Below, one piece after another: positions 8,425 to 17,860 of a DNA stretch of 64,000 nucleotides. The position numbers and the translations under genes were made by a program. The number at the start of each line of letters is the position of its first letter. Position 1 is the stretch's first letter. The notes below the pieces were generated by a model. It worked only from the letters and a program-made list of their open reading frames with translations. It was not told the DNA's origin and made no database searches. Location of the stretch: assembly GCF_019599185.1 (NCBI RefSeq), contig NZ_JAIEUL010000005.1, forward strand, positions 146,659-210,658, read 5' to 3'. This DNA is from Cryobacterium inferilacus (GTDB lineage: Bacteria > Actinomycetota > Actinomycetes > Actinomycetales > Microbacteriaceae).

Positions 8425-10923
8425 TCAGAGGCGGTTCACGCCGGTCACCCGCAGCACGGCGATCCCGGCCTCGTCACTGGCCGCCAGGTCGACGGTGGCG
8501 CTGATGCCCCAGTCGTGGTCGCCGGCCGGATCGTCGAAGATCTGCCGTACGGTCCACACCTCAGTGCCCTCGTCGAAGATGATCAGGCCGGCACCGCGCG
8601 CGTTCGCCCCGACCAGCAACTCGTCGTGGTCGGCGTAGTAGCCGTCCATGGCGTCCGCCCAGGCATCCGCCCCGAAGCCGTGCGCCCGGTCGAGGTCGCC
8701 CAGGGCGTCGTAGTTCTCCAGCGCGGCCAGCTGCACCCGGCGGAACAATTCGTTCCGCACCAGGATGCGGAAGGCGCGGGTGTTGGTGCTGAGCCGGTGC
8801 GGCGCGGGCGGCACGACGACGTGCGCGGTGGCCTCGTGCGCGGCCAGGTCGGGGTGGATGAGCTCCTCCCACTCGTCGAGCAGGCTGGAGTCCACCTGCC
8901 GCACCAGCTCGCCGAGCCACTCGATCAGGTCGAGCAGGTCTTCGGTCTTGGCCTCGTCGGGGATGGTCTGCCTGGCGGCGCGGTACGCATCCGAGAGGTA
9001 GCGCAGCACCACCCCCTCGCTGCGGGCGAGCTTGTAGTAGGCCACGAACTCGCCGAACGACATGGCGCGCTCGTACATATCGCGCACCACGGTCTTGGGC
9101 CGCAGCGGGAAGTCGGCGATCCAGGGCTGGGACTGCTTGTAGGTCTCGAAGGCGTAGCTGAGCAGCTCATCGAGCGGCTTGGGCCAGGTGATCTCCTCGA
9201 GCAGCTCCATCCGCTGGTCGTATTCGATGCCCTCACTCTTCATCGCGTTCACGGCGTCACCGCGGGCCTGGAACTGCTGGCCCATCAGTACCGGGCGCGG
9301 GTCGTCGAGGGTGGACTCGACCACCGAGATCATGTCGAGCGCGTAGGTCGGCGCCTCGATATCGAGCAGGTCGAACGCGGCCAGCGCGAACGGTGACAGC
9401 GGCTGGTTGAGCGCGAAGTTCGCCTGCAGATCCACGGTGAGACGGATGCTGCCGTCCGCGCCCTGCTCAACGATCCCGGCCGCGCGCAGGGTCTTGTAGA
9501 TACCCAGGGCCCGGCGGGCGTGCGCGAGCTGCCGCTTCCACGGCTCGTGGTTGTCGAACACCAGCGAGTACACGTTGGCGAACGCGTCGCCGCCGCGAGC
9601 GATCACGTTGATGAGCATGGCGCTGGTCATCTGCATGCTCGAGGTGAGGGTCTCGGGTTCGGCGTCGACGAGGCGGCGGAACGACGGTTCGCCCCAGGAG
9701 ACGAACCCCTCCGGGGCGCGCTTGCGGATGATCTTGCGCTTCTTCTTCGGGTCGTCTCCGGCCTTCTGCACGGCCTTGAGGTTCTCGGTCTCGTGGTCGG
9801 GGGCCTGGATCATCACCGTTCCGGCGGTGTCGAAACCGGCCCGGCCGGCGCGGCCGGCGATCTGGTGGAACTCGCGGGCGTTGAGCTGGCGCATCTTGAC
9901 GCCGTCGTACTTGGTCAGCGCCGTGAACAGCACGCTGCGGATGGGCACGTTGATGCCCACGCCGAGGGTGTCTGTACCGCAGATCACCCGGAGCAGGCCG
10001 CGCTGGGCGAGCTGCTCGACCAGCCGGCGGTACTTGGGCAGCATGCCGGCGTGGTGCACGCCGATGCCCATCCGGATGAGCCGGGAGAGGGTCTTGCCGA
10101 AGCTGGTGGTGAACCGGAACTCGCCGATCAGCTCGGCGATGGCCTCCTTCTGCTCCTTGGTGACCACCTTGACGCTGGAGAGCGCCTGGGCCCGTTCGAG
10201 CGCGGCGGCCTGGGCGAAGTGCACGATGTAGACGGGCGCCTGTCCGGTCTTGAGCAGGTCCTCCACCGTCTCGTGCACCGGGGTGGTCTCGTAGAAGTAG
10301 TGCAGCGGCACGGGGCGCTCCACGCCGGTGACCACAGCGGTGTCGCGGTTGGTGCGCCGAGAGAGGTCGGCGGCGATATCGGTGACGTCGCCGAGGGTGG
10401 CCGACATCAGGATGAACTGCACCCGCGGCAGCAGCAGCAGCGGTACCTGCCAGGCCCAGCCGCGGTCAGGGTCGGAGTAGAAGTGGAATTCGTCCATCAC
10501 GACCTGGTCGACCGGGGTGTCCTCACCGTTGCGGAGGGCCAGGTTGGCGAGGATCTCGGCGGTGCAGCAGATGATCGGGGCGTCGGAGTTGACCGACGAA
10601 TCCCCCGTCATCATGCCCACGTTCTCGGCGCCGAAAATCTCCACCAGGGCGAAGAACTTCTCGCTCACCAGCGCCTTGATCGGTGCGGTGTAGAAGGTGC
10701 GTTTGCCGGCCGAGAGGGCCGCGAAGTGCGCACCGACGGCCACGAGCGACTTGCCGGTACCGGTGGGGGTGGAGAGGATCAGGTTCGCCCCAGAGACGAT
10801 CTCGATGACCGCTTCCTCCTGCGCCGGGTAGAGCCTGAGACCGGCATCCGCCGCCCACGATTCGAAGGCCTCGAACAGCTGGTCGGGATCGGTGACGTGC
10901 GGGAGGGCGGTGAGGGTTGCCAT
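8425..10923 (-). CDS. DEAD/DEAH-box helicase with DUF3516 domain
   Basis: The 832-residue protein is a superfamily 2 helicase. Walker A is TPTGTGKS at about 52-59, the Walker B variant is MDEFHFY, and SAT (motif III) and QIAGRAGRAGFDT (motif VI) follow. The distal half is the actinobacterial DUF3516 region. It resembles Ski2/HelY-type RNA helicases; the exact role is not established. A basic patch (KKKRKIIRKRAP, about 394-405) sits after the helicase core and may contact nucleic acid. GGGGGATC precedes ATG 10923. It lies 17 bases after the exopolysaccharide module on the same strand and might be read through from it. Confidence 0.92.
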   Translation of the reverse strand: MATLTALPHVTDPDQLFEAFESWAADAGLRLYPAQEEAVIEIVSGANLILSTPTGTGKSLVAVGAHFAALSAGKRTFYTAPIKALVSEKFFALVEIFGAENVGMMTGDSSVNSDAPIICCTAEILANLALRNGEDTPVDQVVMDEFHFYSDPDRGWAWQVPLLLLPRVQFILMSATLGDVTDIAADLSRRTNRDTAVVTGVERPVPLHYFYETTPVHETVEDLLKTGQAPVYIVHFAQAAALERAQALSSVKVVTKEQKEAIAELIGEFRFTTSFGKTLSRLIRMGIGVHHAGMLPKYRRLVEQLAQRGLLRVICGTDTLGVGINVPIRSVLFTALTKYDGVKMRQLNAREFHQIAGRAGRAGFDTAGTVMIQAPDHETENLKAVQKAGDDPKKKRKIIRKRAPEGFVSWGEPSFRRLVDAEPETLTSSMQMTSAMLINVIARGGDAFANVYSLVFDNHEPWKRQLAHARRALGIYKTLRAAGIVEQGADGSIRLTVDLQANFALNQPLSPFALAAFDLLDIEAPTYALDMISVVESTLDDPRPVLMGQQFQARGDAVNAMKSEGIEYDQRMELLEEITWPKPLDELLSYAFETYKQSQPWIADFPLRPKTVVRDMYERAMSFGEFVAYYKLARSEGVVLRYLSDAYRAARQTIPDEAKTEDLLDLIEWLGELVRQVDSSLLDEWEELIHPDLAAHEATAHVVVPPAPHRLSTNTRAFRILVRNELFRRVQLAALENYDALGDLDRAHGFGADAWADAMDGYYADHDELLVGANARGAGLIIFDEGTEVWTVRQIFDDPAGDHDWGISATVDLAASDEAGIAVLRVTGVNRL

Positions 10924-10940
10924 GATCCCCCAATCCTCCC

Positions 10941-13049
10941 CTATCCGACCGGTGGCGTCCTCCAGTGCATCAGCCAGGCGAGCAGATAGGCGCGGCTGTT
11001 GCCGTCATCGATACGTTCCGCCGGCAGGCTCTCGGCGGTGGTCAGGGCGGCGGATGCGGCGTCCGGCCCCTGCAGGCCGGCGTACATCAGCAGGTAGTCG
11101 CCGAACATCACGTCGTAGTCGTCGTTCACGAGGGTGTCGGCCAGGTTGACGCCGACCCGGTCTGGGTCCCGGCCGAGGTAGCCGGCAACGGGGCTCATCG
11201 GCAGCACCAGAATGCCGAGCATGGCGCTCGGTTCGGCGCTGAACCAAGTGGCGTAGTCGCGTTTGCCGCCCCAGACCAGGGAGGTGACGGTGTGGTCGAA
11301 TCCCGCGTAGACCGGCTCGGCCAGGTCGAAGTCGGTCCAGTAGGCGCTGGCGGAGGCGGCCTCGTTGGCGAGCATCCACTCGGCCTCGGCCGTGAGTTCG
11401 GCCTGGTCGGTGGCGGCGGCCCAGAGCGCCAGGCCGTTCCAGGCCGTCACCGCCTCCGAGCTGGACTCCTGGTTGTTGCCGTCGCCGAACGGTGCCGTGC
11501 CGCTGGCCCAGGAGTGCCCGGCGTAGGCGTCGAACACCCGTCGGTCGGGGAAGTACTCGCTGCCGCCGCTGGTGGCGAGGTCGGCGGCGAGCAGGTTCAG
11601 CACCGGTGCCCATCGTGCCGCGGCGGCCGGGTCATCGGCCGCGATCGCGGCGGCGGCGTAGAAGAAGTAGCCGTAGTGGAAGTGGTGGTCGTTGAACTCG
11701 TCTGAGCCGAACGACGTGGCCAGGCCCACGATGCCCTTCGCTTCGTCGTCGTAGACGAAGCAGCGTTCGGTGCGGTCCGCGCAGCCGGTCGGCTCCAACC
11801 ACTCGTCCAGGGCGGTGCTGAGCCGCTCGGTGAGCTCGGCGGCGGCATCGTCGGCGCCCACCTGGCGGGCCACCTGAAGCAGGTTGGCCGCCCGGTAGAG
11901 CGACTTCCCACCGAAATAGGTGTCTGCGGCGAAGGTGCCCGTCGTCTCCAGGTCGGCCCGCACCTGGTCGGCCAGGCGTTGCCGGTCCTCGCCGACCACG
12001 GTGGACAGGTCGAGTGCGCCGCGGGGGTGCACGGTGGGCACCGACCAGGTCAGCGCGGTGCCGGAACACAGGGTGAGGGTGCCGTAGATGCTCGGGTAAC
12101 TGCCCGCATCGCAGCGGGCGCCGTCGGCGAGGCCGGCCTGCTGGTGGGGCAGGGCGGCGATCAGGGTGTCGCCGCCATCGACGGTGTCGTAGCGGATGGT
12201 CGTGGTCGCCGCATCCGCCCCGGTGTCGTACTCGAGGCTGGTGCCGGTGAGAGGCGCGGCGGCGGCGAGGGTCTCGATCGACCCGCCGTCGGGCACGGCG
12301 AACCAGGTGGCGGTGGCCGCTCGTGGCAGCGACAGTGTGCTGCCGTCGTCGCTGAGGCTGCCGGCGGAGACCAGCCCGTACTCAGTGCCGTTCACCTCGG
12401 TGCGCCAGACGCCGTCGCCGGCGGGTGTGAACCCGGCGGGCAGGGCGAGATCAACGTCGGTAGCCGCGGTGAACGTCACGAACGGTGACCCCTGGGCGAT
12501 GACGGTGCTGCCGAGATCGGCACCGGCGGCGCTGGCGGTGATCGTGACCGAGGCCTCGTCGTAGGCGCTGACGATCTGCTCGACGGCCTGCCCGTCCGCG
12601 TTCAGGCGCACGCGGATGTGGTCGGCGAAGCCGCCGAGGATGACGGCGCTCTCGCTGGTCACCGTCGGCAGCCCGAAGGCGAACCCGGTGTCGGTGAGTT
12701 GGAAGGACAGCGGCAGGGGGAACACCGGCATGGATTCCTCCCCGAAGACCAGCCCGGAGAACCAACGGTTGGTCGGCGGGATGAGACCGCCACCGATCCG
12801 GGCCTCCGGCAACGGCTTGACGGTGCGCTGCGGCACGGCGTTGACGAGCGGGCCGATCTCCGAAGTGGGAAAGATCTCGGTCGTTGCGGGATCGACGGTG
12901 TTGCCGCTCGTGCCGGCGGGGCCGCCGGGTGACGACACCGCCGCGGGGGTGCACCCCACCAGCGCTGCCACGGCGAGCGTCACGGCAACCAGGCGGAGCG
13001 GCCGGGAGGTTCGGAGAATCGAGGCGTTGGAGATCATCGTCGCAGTCAC
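10941..13049 (-). CDS. Glycoside hydrolase family 81 (endo-beta-1,3-glucanase) lipoprotein
   Basis: The 702-residue protein has a signal peptide ending in a lipobox (AALVGC), so it should be anchored outside the membrane. The N-terminal beta-sandwich motif PTNRWFSGL is at about 91-99. The GH81 catalytic region contains FNDHHFHYGY and NNQESSSEAVTAWNG, which hold the acidic residues of the family active site. GH81 enzymes cleave beta-1,3-glucans. GTG 13049 overlaps the stop of the preceding HlyD-like gene (GTGA), which supports the start and shows coupling; ATG 13037 is an in-frame alternative. Its position behind a polysaccharide synthase suggests it trims or releases that polymer. Confidence 0.88.
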   Translation of the reverse strand: MTATMISNASILRTSRPLRLVAVTLAVAALVGCTPAAVSSPGGPAGTSGNTVDPATTEIFPTSEIGPLVNAVPQRTVKPLPEARIGGGLIPPTNRWFSGLVFGEESMPVFPLPLSFQLTDTGFAFGLPTVTSESAVILGGFADHIRVRLNADGQAVEQIVSAYDEASVTITASAAGADLGSTVIAQGSPFVTFTAATDVDLALPAGFTPAGDGVWRTEVNGTEYGLVSAGSLSDDGSTLSLPRAATATWFAVPDGGSIETLAAAAPLTGTSLEYDTGADAATTTIRYDTVDGGDTLIAALPHQQAGLADGARCDAGSYPSIYGTLTLCSGTALTWSVPTVHPRGALDLSTVVGEDRQRLADQVRADLETTGTFAADTYFGGKSLYRAANLLQVARQVGADDAAAELTERLSTALDEWLEPTGCADRTERCFVYDDEAKGIVGLATSFGSDEFNDHHFHYGYFFYAAAAIAADDPAAAARWAPVLNLLAADLATSGGSEYFPDRRVFDAYAGHSWASGTAPFGDGNNQESSSEAVTAWNGLALWAAATDQAELTAEAEWMLANEAASASAYWTDFDLAEPVYAGFDHTVTSLVWGGKRDYATWFSAEPSAMLGILVLPMSPVAGYLGRDPDRVGVNLADTLVNDDYDVMFGDYLLMYAGLQGPDAASAALTTAESLPAERIDDGNSRAYLLAWLMHWRTPPVG

Positions 13050-13777
13050 AGTCCGATCGTTTGCAGGAAGCCGTGGAACCCGTCGCCCACACCGGCAAGA
13101 GGGCCGTCGTCACGGAGGGAGAGGGTGGCCGCGACGGGGGTGCCCGGCGCGACGAGTCCGTTGAACTCCCCGTCGGCGAGACCGGTGCTGATCACCCTGG
13201 CCGTGGTTTCCGCCTGACCGTCGACCGTCGTCACCTCCACAGTGTCCAGATTCCCGCTGATACGGGCCTGGTTGGGCAGCACGATCTGAACCGGAGCGCC
13301 CTCCTCGATCCGGGCGTAGTCGGTGCTGGTGAGCACGAACTGCGCGGAGACGTACAGCGACCCGCCCCGGTTGATGGTCGCCAGCACCTGGCCGGCCTGC
13401 ACGAACGAGCCGCGTTCGGTGGTGATGCCGGTGACGGTGCCGTCGATGGAGGCGGTGAGGGTGAGGACACCGTCCGGCGACACGGAATAGGCCACATTTT
13501 CCAGGCTCACCAGTCCCTCGGCGACGTCGGCCTGCAGGGTGGGGCTCTGCACGGTGAACATCGGCTGGCCGGCGCTCACGGCATCGCCCTCCTCCACCAA
13601 CCGCTCGATCACGATTCCGCCGTAGTCCGTGCCCACCGGGTACTCCGCGGCCTGGATGGACGCCGACGCACTGGCGACCTGGGACTGGCGCTGGTTGAAG
13701 ATCACGGTGAGCACGGCGACGAGGGCGAACACCCCGACCAGGCCGACCAGGAGTTTGAGACGGTTGACCCAGGTCAT
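13046..13777 (-). CDS. HlyD-like membrane-anchored periplasmic adaptor
   Basis: The 243-residue protein has one N-terminal membrane anchor (about 7-28) and a HlyD/biotinyl-lipoyl-like domain. This is seen as a duplicated YGGIVIERLVEEGDAVSAGQ and DGTVTGITTERGSFVQAGQ pattern. It is short for an efflux adaptor and lacks a long coiled coil. Similar proteins (Alg44-type) accompany GT2 polysaccharide synthases, where they help move or couple the polymer. It is coupled at both ends by 4-base overlaps: ATGA with the synthase and GTGA with the GH81 gene. Confidence 0.85.
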   Translation of the reverse strand: MTWVNRLKLLVGLVGVFALVAVLTVIFNQRQSQVASASASIQAAEYPVGTDYGGIVIERLVEEGDAVSAGQPMFTVQSPTLQADVAEGLVSLENVAYSVSPDGVLTLTASIDGTVTGITTERGSFVQAGQVLATINRGGSLYVSAQFVLTSTDYARIEEGAPVQIVLPNQARISGNLDTVEVTTVDGQAETTARVISTGLADGEFNGLVAPGTPVAATLSLRDDGPLAGVGDGFHGFLQTIGL

Positions 13778-15489
13778 GCGGTCACCGCCTCACTGTGCCG
13801 GGCATCCACCGGGCGCGGGTGCCGCCGCCCGCGCTCAGCCGCGAAGCTCAGCCGCGTCTGGCGGCTTTCGTGCAGGGCCGCGCCGATGAAACTGCCGAGG
13901 ATGACGGTGTTGGTCACGTTCCACGCCGTGGCGAGGGTTGCGGTTCCGATACCGATGTCCCGCCACACGGCCACCACCGAGGTGAGCAGCAGGAAGACGA
14001 AGACGAGCAGCTGCGGAATCATGAAGTTGAACGGCGACGTGACCTGCGACTTGTTACCCGTCGCCCGCCACTGCTGTTCCTTGCCGATCACCACGTTCAC
14101 CAGCGCGGCCAGGTAGATCGGGAACGACGCGGCGGCCAGCATCAGCGTCTCCCAGCGGAAGGACCCCATCGTGTAGAAGGCCAGGCCGACCTGCATCAGG
14201 TAGAAACCCGCGTAGTAGAGCAGCCACGTGGCCAGGTTGATGGAGAGGTTCATCGGCCGCAGGTCGAAGTAGATCTCCAACGGCGGCACCGCCAAGAGCA
14301 GCAGCGGGGCGACGCCGGTGAGGTAGAAGGATGCCGTGACCAGGTATTGCAGACGCTGGTCGAAGGTCAGCCGCCGGCGCGGGCTGAGCGGATTGCTGTT
14401 CAGGAGGATCTCGAAGCCGCCCGTCGCCCAGCGCAGCTGCTGCTTGGTGTACGCCTCCACGGTGTCGGGTGCGTGACCGGTGGCCAGGACCAGCGGGATG
14501 AAAATGGTCTTCCAGCCGCGCTCGTGCAGCTTGAGCGAGGTCCAGACGTCTTCGGACTTCGAGTCGGTGTACATACCGCCGACGTCGTTGATCGCGTCAC
14601 GGCGGAAGATCACGTTCGTGCCCACGCAGAAGGCGGCGTTGAAACGGTTGCGGCCGGGCTGGATGAACCGGTAGAACACCGCCTGCATGTAGCCGGCCCC
14701 GCGAGAGATGACATTGTGCAGGTTGCTGTACGCCTGCGGGGTCTGCACGAACGCGACCTTGTCGTCGACGAAAAACGGCAGGGTCTCCACCAGGAAGTCC
14801 GGGGCCGGAACGAAGTCCGCGTCGAAGATCACGAAGTACTCCCCCGTGCTGGCCGTGAGGGCGTGGTTGACATTTCCGGCCTTGGCCCCGCCAGAGCTCA
14901 ACCGGCGCAGGTAGCGTGAACCCAGCTCGGCCGCGAGATCGCGAACCTCATCGGACCGGCCGTCATCGAGCACCCAGGTCAGGTGCGCCCCGCGGATCGC
15001 GAGCGCCGCGGTGACGGTCTCCCGGATCACGTCCAGACCTTCCCCATAGGTGGTGATGAAGACGTCGACACTGGTGGGCTGCCCGTTCAGGTACAGCGGC
15101 CGCCGGTCAGAGCCGGGGCTGCCGATTCCGCGGGGGTTGGAGCGGGTGGCGAACAGGGTTGCCCTGGCCTGATGGAAGGCGAAGTCGCGCGGGTCCTGAG
15201 AGCCGGACAGGATCGTCCACATCGACAGGAGGGCCTGGAAGATCAGCATGGACTCGGCCACGATGACGAGGGTGTACGGCAGCCAGTCGCCACGGCTGGC
15301 CGGGTTGAGCAGAAAATTCGCGTAGGCCAGGATTCCGATCGTGGCGACCACCACCAGAAGCACCAGGGACGGCGCGTGATCGTGCCCGGCGCGTGCCGGC
15401 CTCACCAAGGCAGTAGGGCCCCGGTCGCGGTGCGGCGGGATCCCCTGCAGGATTGCGGGTTCGTCGGGGCGGGGATGAAGGGTCGTCAT
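13774..15489 (-). CDS. Processive family 2 glycosyltransferase (cellulose/curdlan synthase-like)
   Basis: The 571-residue membrane protein has two N-terminal TM segments, a cytosolic GT2 domain and about five C-terminal TM segments. Catalytic motifs are all present: DDG (about 172-174), FDADF, SEDVW (base) and QQLRW (the QxxRW motif of processive synthases). No PilZ domain is fused, so direct c-di-GMP control as in BcsA is unlikely. It heads the three-gene minus-strand operon with the HlyD-like and GH81 genes. The polymer is not proven. The downstream beta-1,3-glucanase argues for a beta-1,3-linked (curdlan-like) or mixed beta-glucan. Confidence 0.9.
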   Translation of the reverse strand: MTTLHPRPDEPAILQGIPPHRDRGPTALVRPARAGHDHAPSLVLLVVVATIGILAYANFLLNPASRGDWLPYTLVIVAESMLIFQALLSMWTILSGSQDPRDFAFHQARATLFATRSNPRGIGSPGSDRRPLYLNGQPTSVDVFITTYGEGLDVIRETVTAALAIRGAHLTWVLDDGRSDEVRDLAAELGSRYLRRLSSGGAKAGNVNHALTASTGEYFVIFDADFVPAPDFLVETLPFFVDDKVAFVQTPQAYSNLHNVISRGAGYMQAVFYRFIQPGRNRFNAAFCVGTNVIFRRDAINDVGGMYTDSKSEDVWTSLKLHERGWKTIFIPLVLATGHAPDTVEAYTKQQLRWATGGFEILLNSNPLSPRRRLTFDQRLQYLVTASFYLTGVAPLLLLAVPPLEIYFDLRPMNLSINLATWLLYYAGFYLMQVGLAFYTMGSFRWETLMLAAASFPIYLAALVNVVIGKEQQWRATGNKSQVTSPFNFMIPQLLVFVFLLLTSVVAVWRDIGIGTATLATAWNVTNTVILGSFIGAALHESRQTRLSFAAERGRRHPRPVDARHSEAVTA

Positions 15490-15906
15490 CCGTGTCTCAT
15501 TTCGGCTGCCGGATTCGGGTCCGGGGTTCGCGAGGGTGGTTCTCGGGCGAGGCTCGCGGGAAATGGTTCGACCGGCTCTGCGCGCTAGGGACGCGGGAAA
15601 GCCGGCGGCGGGCGTCGTTGGCCGGTGTGTCGATGGGGCGAGGATCGATGGAGCGGGCTAACGCGAAGCATCCGGTGTGGGGCGGGTCTCCCGCACGACT
15701 GGACCTGCGGCAACTCTAGGCACCATCCGTGAGCAAAGCCCAGCGTTTGTGCGCTTTCGTGGGCAGGGTTTTCCTGTTCGTAACACGACGTTAATCCGTG
15801 CCTTCCCGTTGCCCCCTGGGCGGGGGACGGTGTCGGAAGGCAGCCCGTAAGGGATTCGTAAGCCGGCCGAGACCCTTCTCCCAGCGGGCAAACCTAAGCT
15901 GAACGC
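15490..15906. other. 417-base divergent intergenic region
   Basis: This separates the minus-strand exopolysaccharide operon from the plus-strand molybdoenzyme gene. No convincing gene was seen. The middle (about 15720-15810) is AT-richer and probably holds the operon promoter. The plus-strand gene has a TAAGCT element at 15895. No clear operator palindrome was found. Confidence 0.6.
15895..15900 (+). promoter_or_regulatory. -10 element (TAAGCT) for the molybdoenzyme gene
   Basis: TAAGCT ends 6 bases before ATG 15907. Confidence 0.5.
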
Positions 15907-17448
15907 ATGAGAGCACGCATCTGGTTACCGGCACTGGCCGGCCTGGCCGCCGTGCTGGCCGGCTTCGGTCTGGCCGAGTTGACGGCCGGGCTGATTGCTC
16001 CGGGGGTCAGCCCGGTCCTGGTGGTCGGCGCGCTCCTGATCGATTTTGCGCCGGCCTGGGCGAAAGACCTGATGATCGGCCTGTTCGGCACCGCCGACAA
16101 AGCTGCGCTGATCGTGTTCATCGCCCTGGTCGCCGCGGTGCTCGCGGCCCTGGCCGGCATCTGGGAGTACCGCAGGCCCCCGTTCGGTCGATACGTGATC
16201 GTGGCCGCGGGGCTCGTGGCGCTGGTCGCCGCGCTCACTCGCGCCGGCGCCTCCCCGTTCGACGCCGTGCCGCCGGTGCTGGCGATGCTGGTCGCCGCCG
16301 TCGTGCTCACGATGCTCGTCACCCGGCTGCGCGCCGGCTCGGCTGCCGGCGCGGACGGCCAGGTTCAGCCCGCCACCGGCCTCGACCGGCGGCGCTTCCT
16401 CGCCTACACCGGCGTCAGCGCCGGCGTCGGCGTGCTCGCGGCCGTCGGCGGCCAGCTGCTCTCGGCCGGCAGCCGGGCGGCGGATGCGGCGAGGGCGTTG
16501 TTCACCCTGCCCGCCGCCACGACACCGGCGGCGCCTCTGCCCGCCGGGGCGTCGTTCGACATCGACGGGCTCACGCCGATCATCACCCCGAACGCGGACT
16601 TCTACCGCATCGACACCGCCCTGTCGGTGCCGCGCGTCGACCCGTCCACCTGGACGCTGAAGATCACCGGGCTGGTCGAGAACGAGGTGGAGATCGACTT
16701 CGCCGAGCTGCTGGCGCTGCCCTTGGAGGAGAGCACCACGACGCTCGCGTGCGTGTCGAACTACGTGGGCGGCGACCTGATCGGCAACGCCCTCTGGTTG
16801 GGGTATCCGATCCGGGAACTGCTGGCGCGGGCGAAGCCGACCGCCGAGGCCGACATGGTGCTCTCCCGCAGCGCGGACGGCTGGACCGCGAGCACGCCGC
16901 TGGAGGCGCTCACCGACGACCGCAACTCGATCCTGGCCGTGGGGATGAACGGCGACCCGTTGCCGCTCGAGCACGGCTACCCGGTACGGATGGTGGTGCC
17001 GGGCCTCTACGGCTACGTGTCGGCCACCAAGTGGGTCACCGAGCTCATCGTCACCCGGTTCGACCGGGAGACCGCGTACTGGTCCACCCGCGGCTGGTCG
17101 GAGAAGGGACCGGTGAAGTTGTCGAGCCGGGTGGACGTGCCCCGCGGGAACGCCACCGTCGAGGCGGGGACGGTGACGGTGGCCGGCGTGGCCTGGAGCC
17201 AGCACGTGGGTGTGTCGGCCGTGGACGTGCAGGTGGACGGCGGCGACTGGAACCCGGCGACCCTGGCCGATGCGATCTCCGTGGACACCTGGCGGCAGTG
17301 GCGCTGGGACTGGGATGCGCCGAGCGGGTCGCACACCATCCGGGTGCGGGCCACGGACGCCAACGGCCTCGTGCAGACCAGCGAACTCGCCGACGTCGCG
17401 CCCGATGGCGCCACCGGGTTGCACGAGATCAGCGTCTCGGTGTCCTGA
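15907..17448 (+). CDS. Membrane-anchored molybdopterin oxidoreductase (sulfite oxidase family)
   Basis: The 513-residue protein has four N-terminal hydrophobic segments (about 5-145), then a DRRRFLAYTGVSAG twin-Arg-like anchor near 160-175. The sulfite-oxidase-type molybdopterin domain follows, with the Mo-ligand Cys at 282 (TLACVSNYVGG). The C-terminal Ig-like dimerisation domain includes VAWSQHVGVSAVDV and WRQWRWDWDAPSG. The active domain should face outside the membrane. There is no haem domain, so its electron acceptor is separate. The natural substrate is unknown for this actinobacterial type; sulfite or other oxyanion/S-oxide chemistry is possible. A DksA-type gene follows after 11 bases. 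Confidence 0.9.
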   Translation: MRARIWLPALAGLAAVLAGFGLAELTAGLIAPGVSPVLVVGALLIDFAPAWAKDLMIGLFGTADKAALIVFIALVAAVLAALAGIWEYRRPPFGRYVIVAAGLVALVAALTRAGASPFDAVPPVLAMLVAAVVLTMLVTRLRAGSAAGADGQVQPATGLDRRRFLAYTGVSAGVGVLAAVGGQLLSAGSRAADAARALFTLPAATTPAAPLPAGASFDIDGLTPIITPNADFYRIDTALSVPRVDPSTWTLKITGLVENEVEIDFAELLALPLEESTTTLACVSNYVGGDLIGNALWLGYPIRELLARAKPTAEADMVLSRSADGWTASTPLEALTDDRNSILAVGMNGDPLPLEHGYPVRMVVPGLYGYVSATKWVTELIVTRFDRETAYWSTRGWSEKGPVKLSSRVDVPRGNATVEAGTVTVAGVAWSQHVGVSAVDVQVDGGDWNPATLADAISVDTWRQWRWDWDAPSGSHTIRVRATDANGLVQTSELADVAPDGATGLHEISVSVS

Positions 17449-17459
17449 TCGTGGTCGGC

Positions 17460-17819
17460 ATGTTGAGCCCGGCCGAGATAGCCCACTTCGACGCTCTGCT
17501 GCGTGCCCGACGCCGCGAGCTCGAGCTCGAACTGGCCCGGCAGGGCGACAGCCTGGCCGCCGTGCGTGCGGCCCGAAGCGGCGGGGACGCCGACGACGAG
17601 CACGATCCGGAGGGTCCAACCCTCTCCGCCGAGTGGTCGTTGCGGGCGGGGGTGCACGGTGAGCTCGCCGCCGCACTCACCGCCATCGACGCCGCGCTCA
17701 CCCGCATCCGTGACGGAGGGTACGGTCGGTGTCTGCGCTGCGGTGAGCCGATCGGGTTCGACCGGTTGGCGGCCCGGCCGGCCGCCGAACTCTGCATCGA
17801 CTGCGCCCGCGCACTGTAG
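17460..17819 (+). CDS. TraR/DksA-type C4 zinc-finger protein
   Basis: The 119-residue protein has an N-terminal helical half (LSPAEIAHFDALLRARRREL) and a C4 zinc finger with C91, C94, C112 and C115 (CLRC...CIDC). Proteins of this type bind RNA polymerase through the secondary channel in proteobacteria. Actinobacterial versions are shorter and their role is not settled. ATG 17460 is chosen; GTG 17451 is in frame 9 bases upstream, 2 bases after the previous stop. It is likely co-transcribed with the molybdoenzyme gene. Confidence 0.85.
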   Translation: MLSPAEIAHFDALLRARRRELELELARQGDSLAAVRAARSGGDADDEHDPEGPTLSAEWSLRAGVHGELAAALTAIDAALTRIRDGGYGRCLRCGEPIGFDRLAARPAAELCIDCARAL

Positions 17820-17848
17820 GCCGGTCCGCCGAGGTGCTCGCACTCCCC

Positions 17849-17854
17849 TAGGCT
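17849..17854 (+). promoter_or_regulatory. -10 element (TAGGCT) for the DUF4232 gene
   Basis: TAGGCT ends 6 bases before ATG 17861. Confidence 0.5.
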
Positions 17855-17860
17855 CAAGCC

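Noticed and set aside
9520..10989. 489-codon open frame opposite the DUF3516 helicase
   Set aside because: Biased composition with no motifs; the helicase motifs on the other strand are complete.
15658..15891. 77-codon minus-strand gene in the 15.5-15.9 kb gap
   Set aside because: No ribosome site, basic Pro/Arg-rich composition, and it covers the promoter zone of the neighbouring gene.
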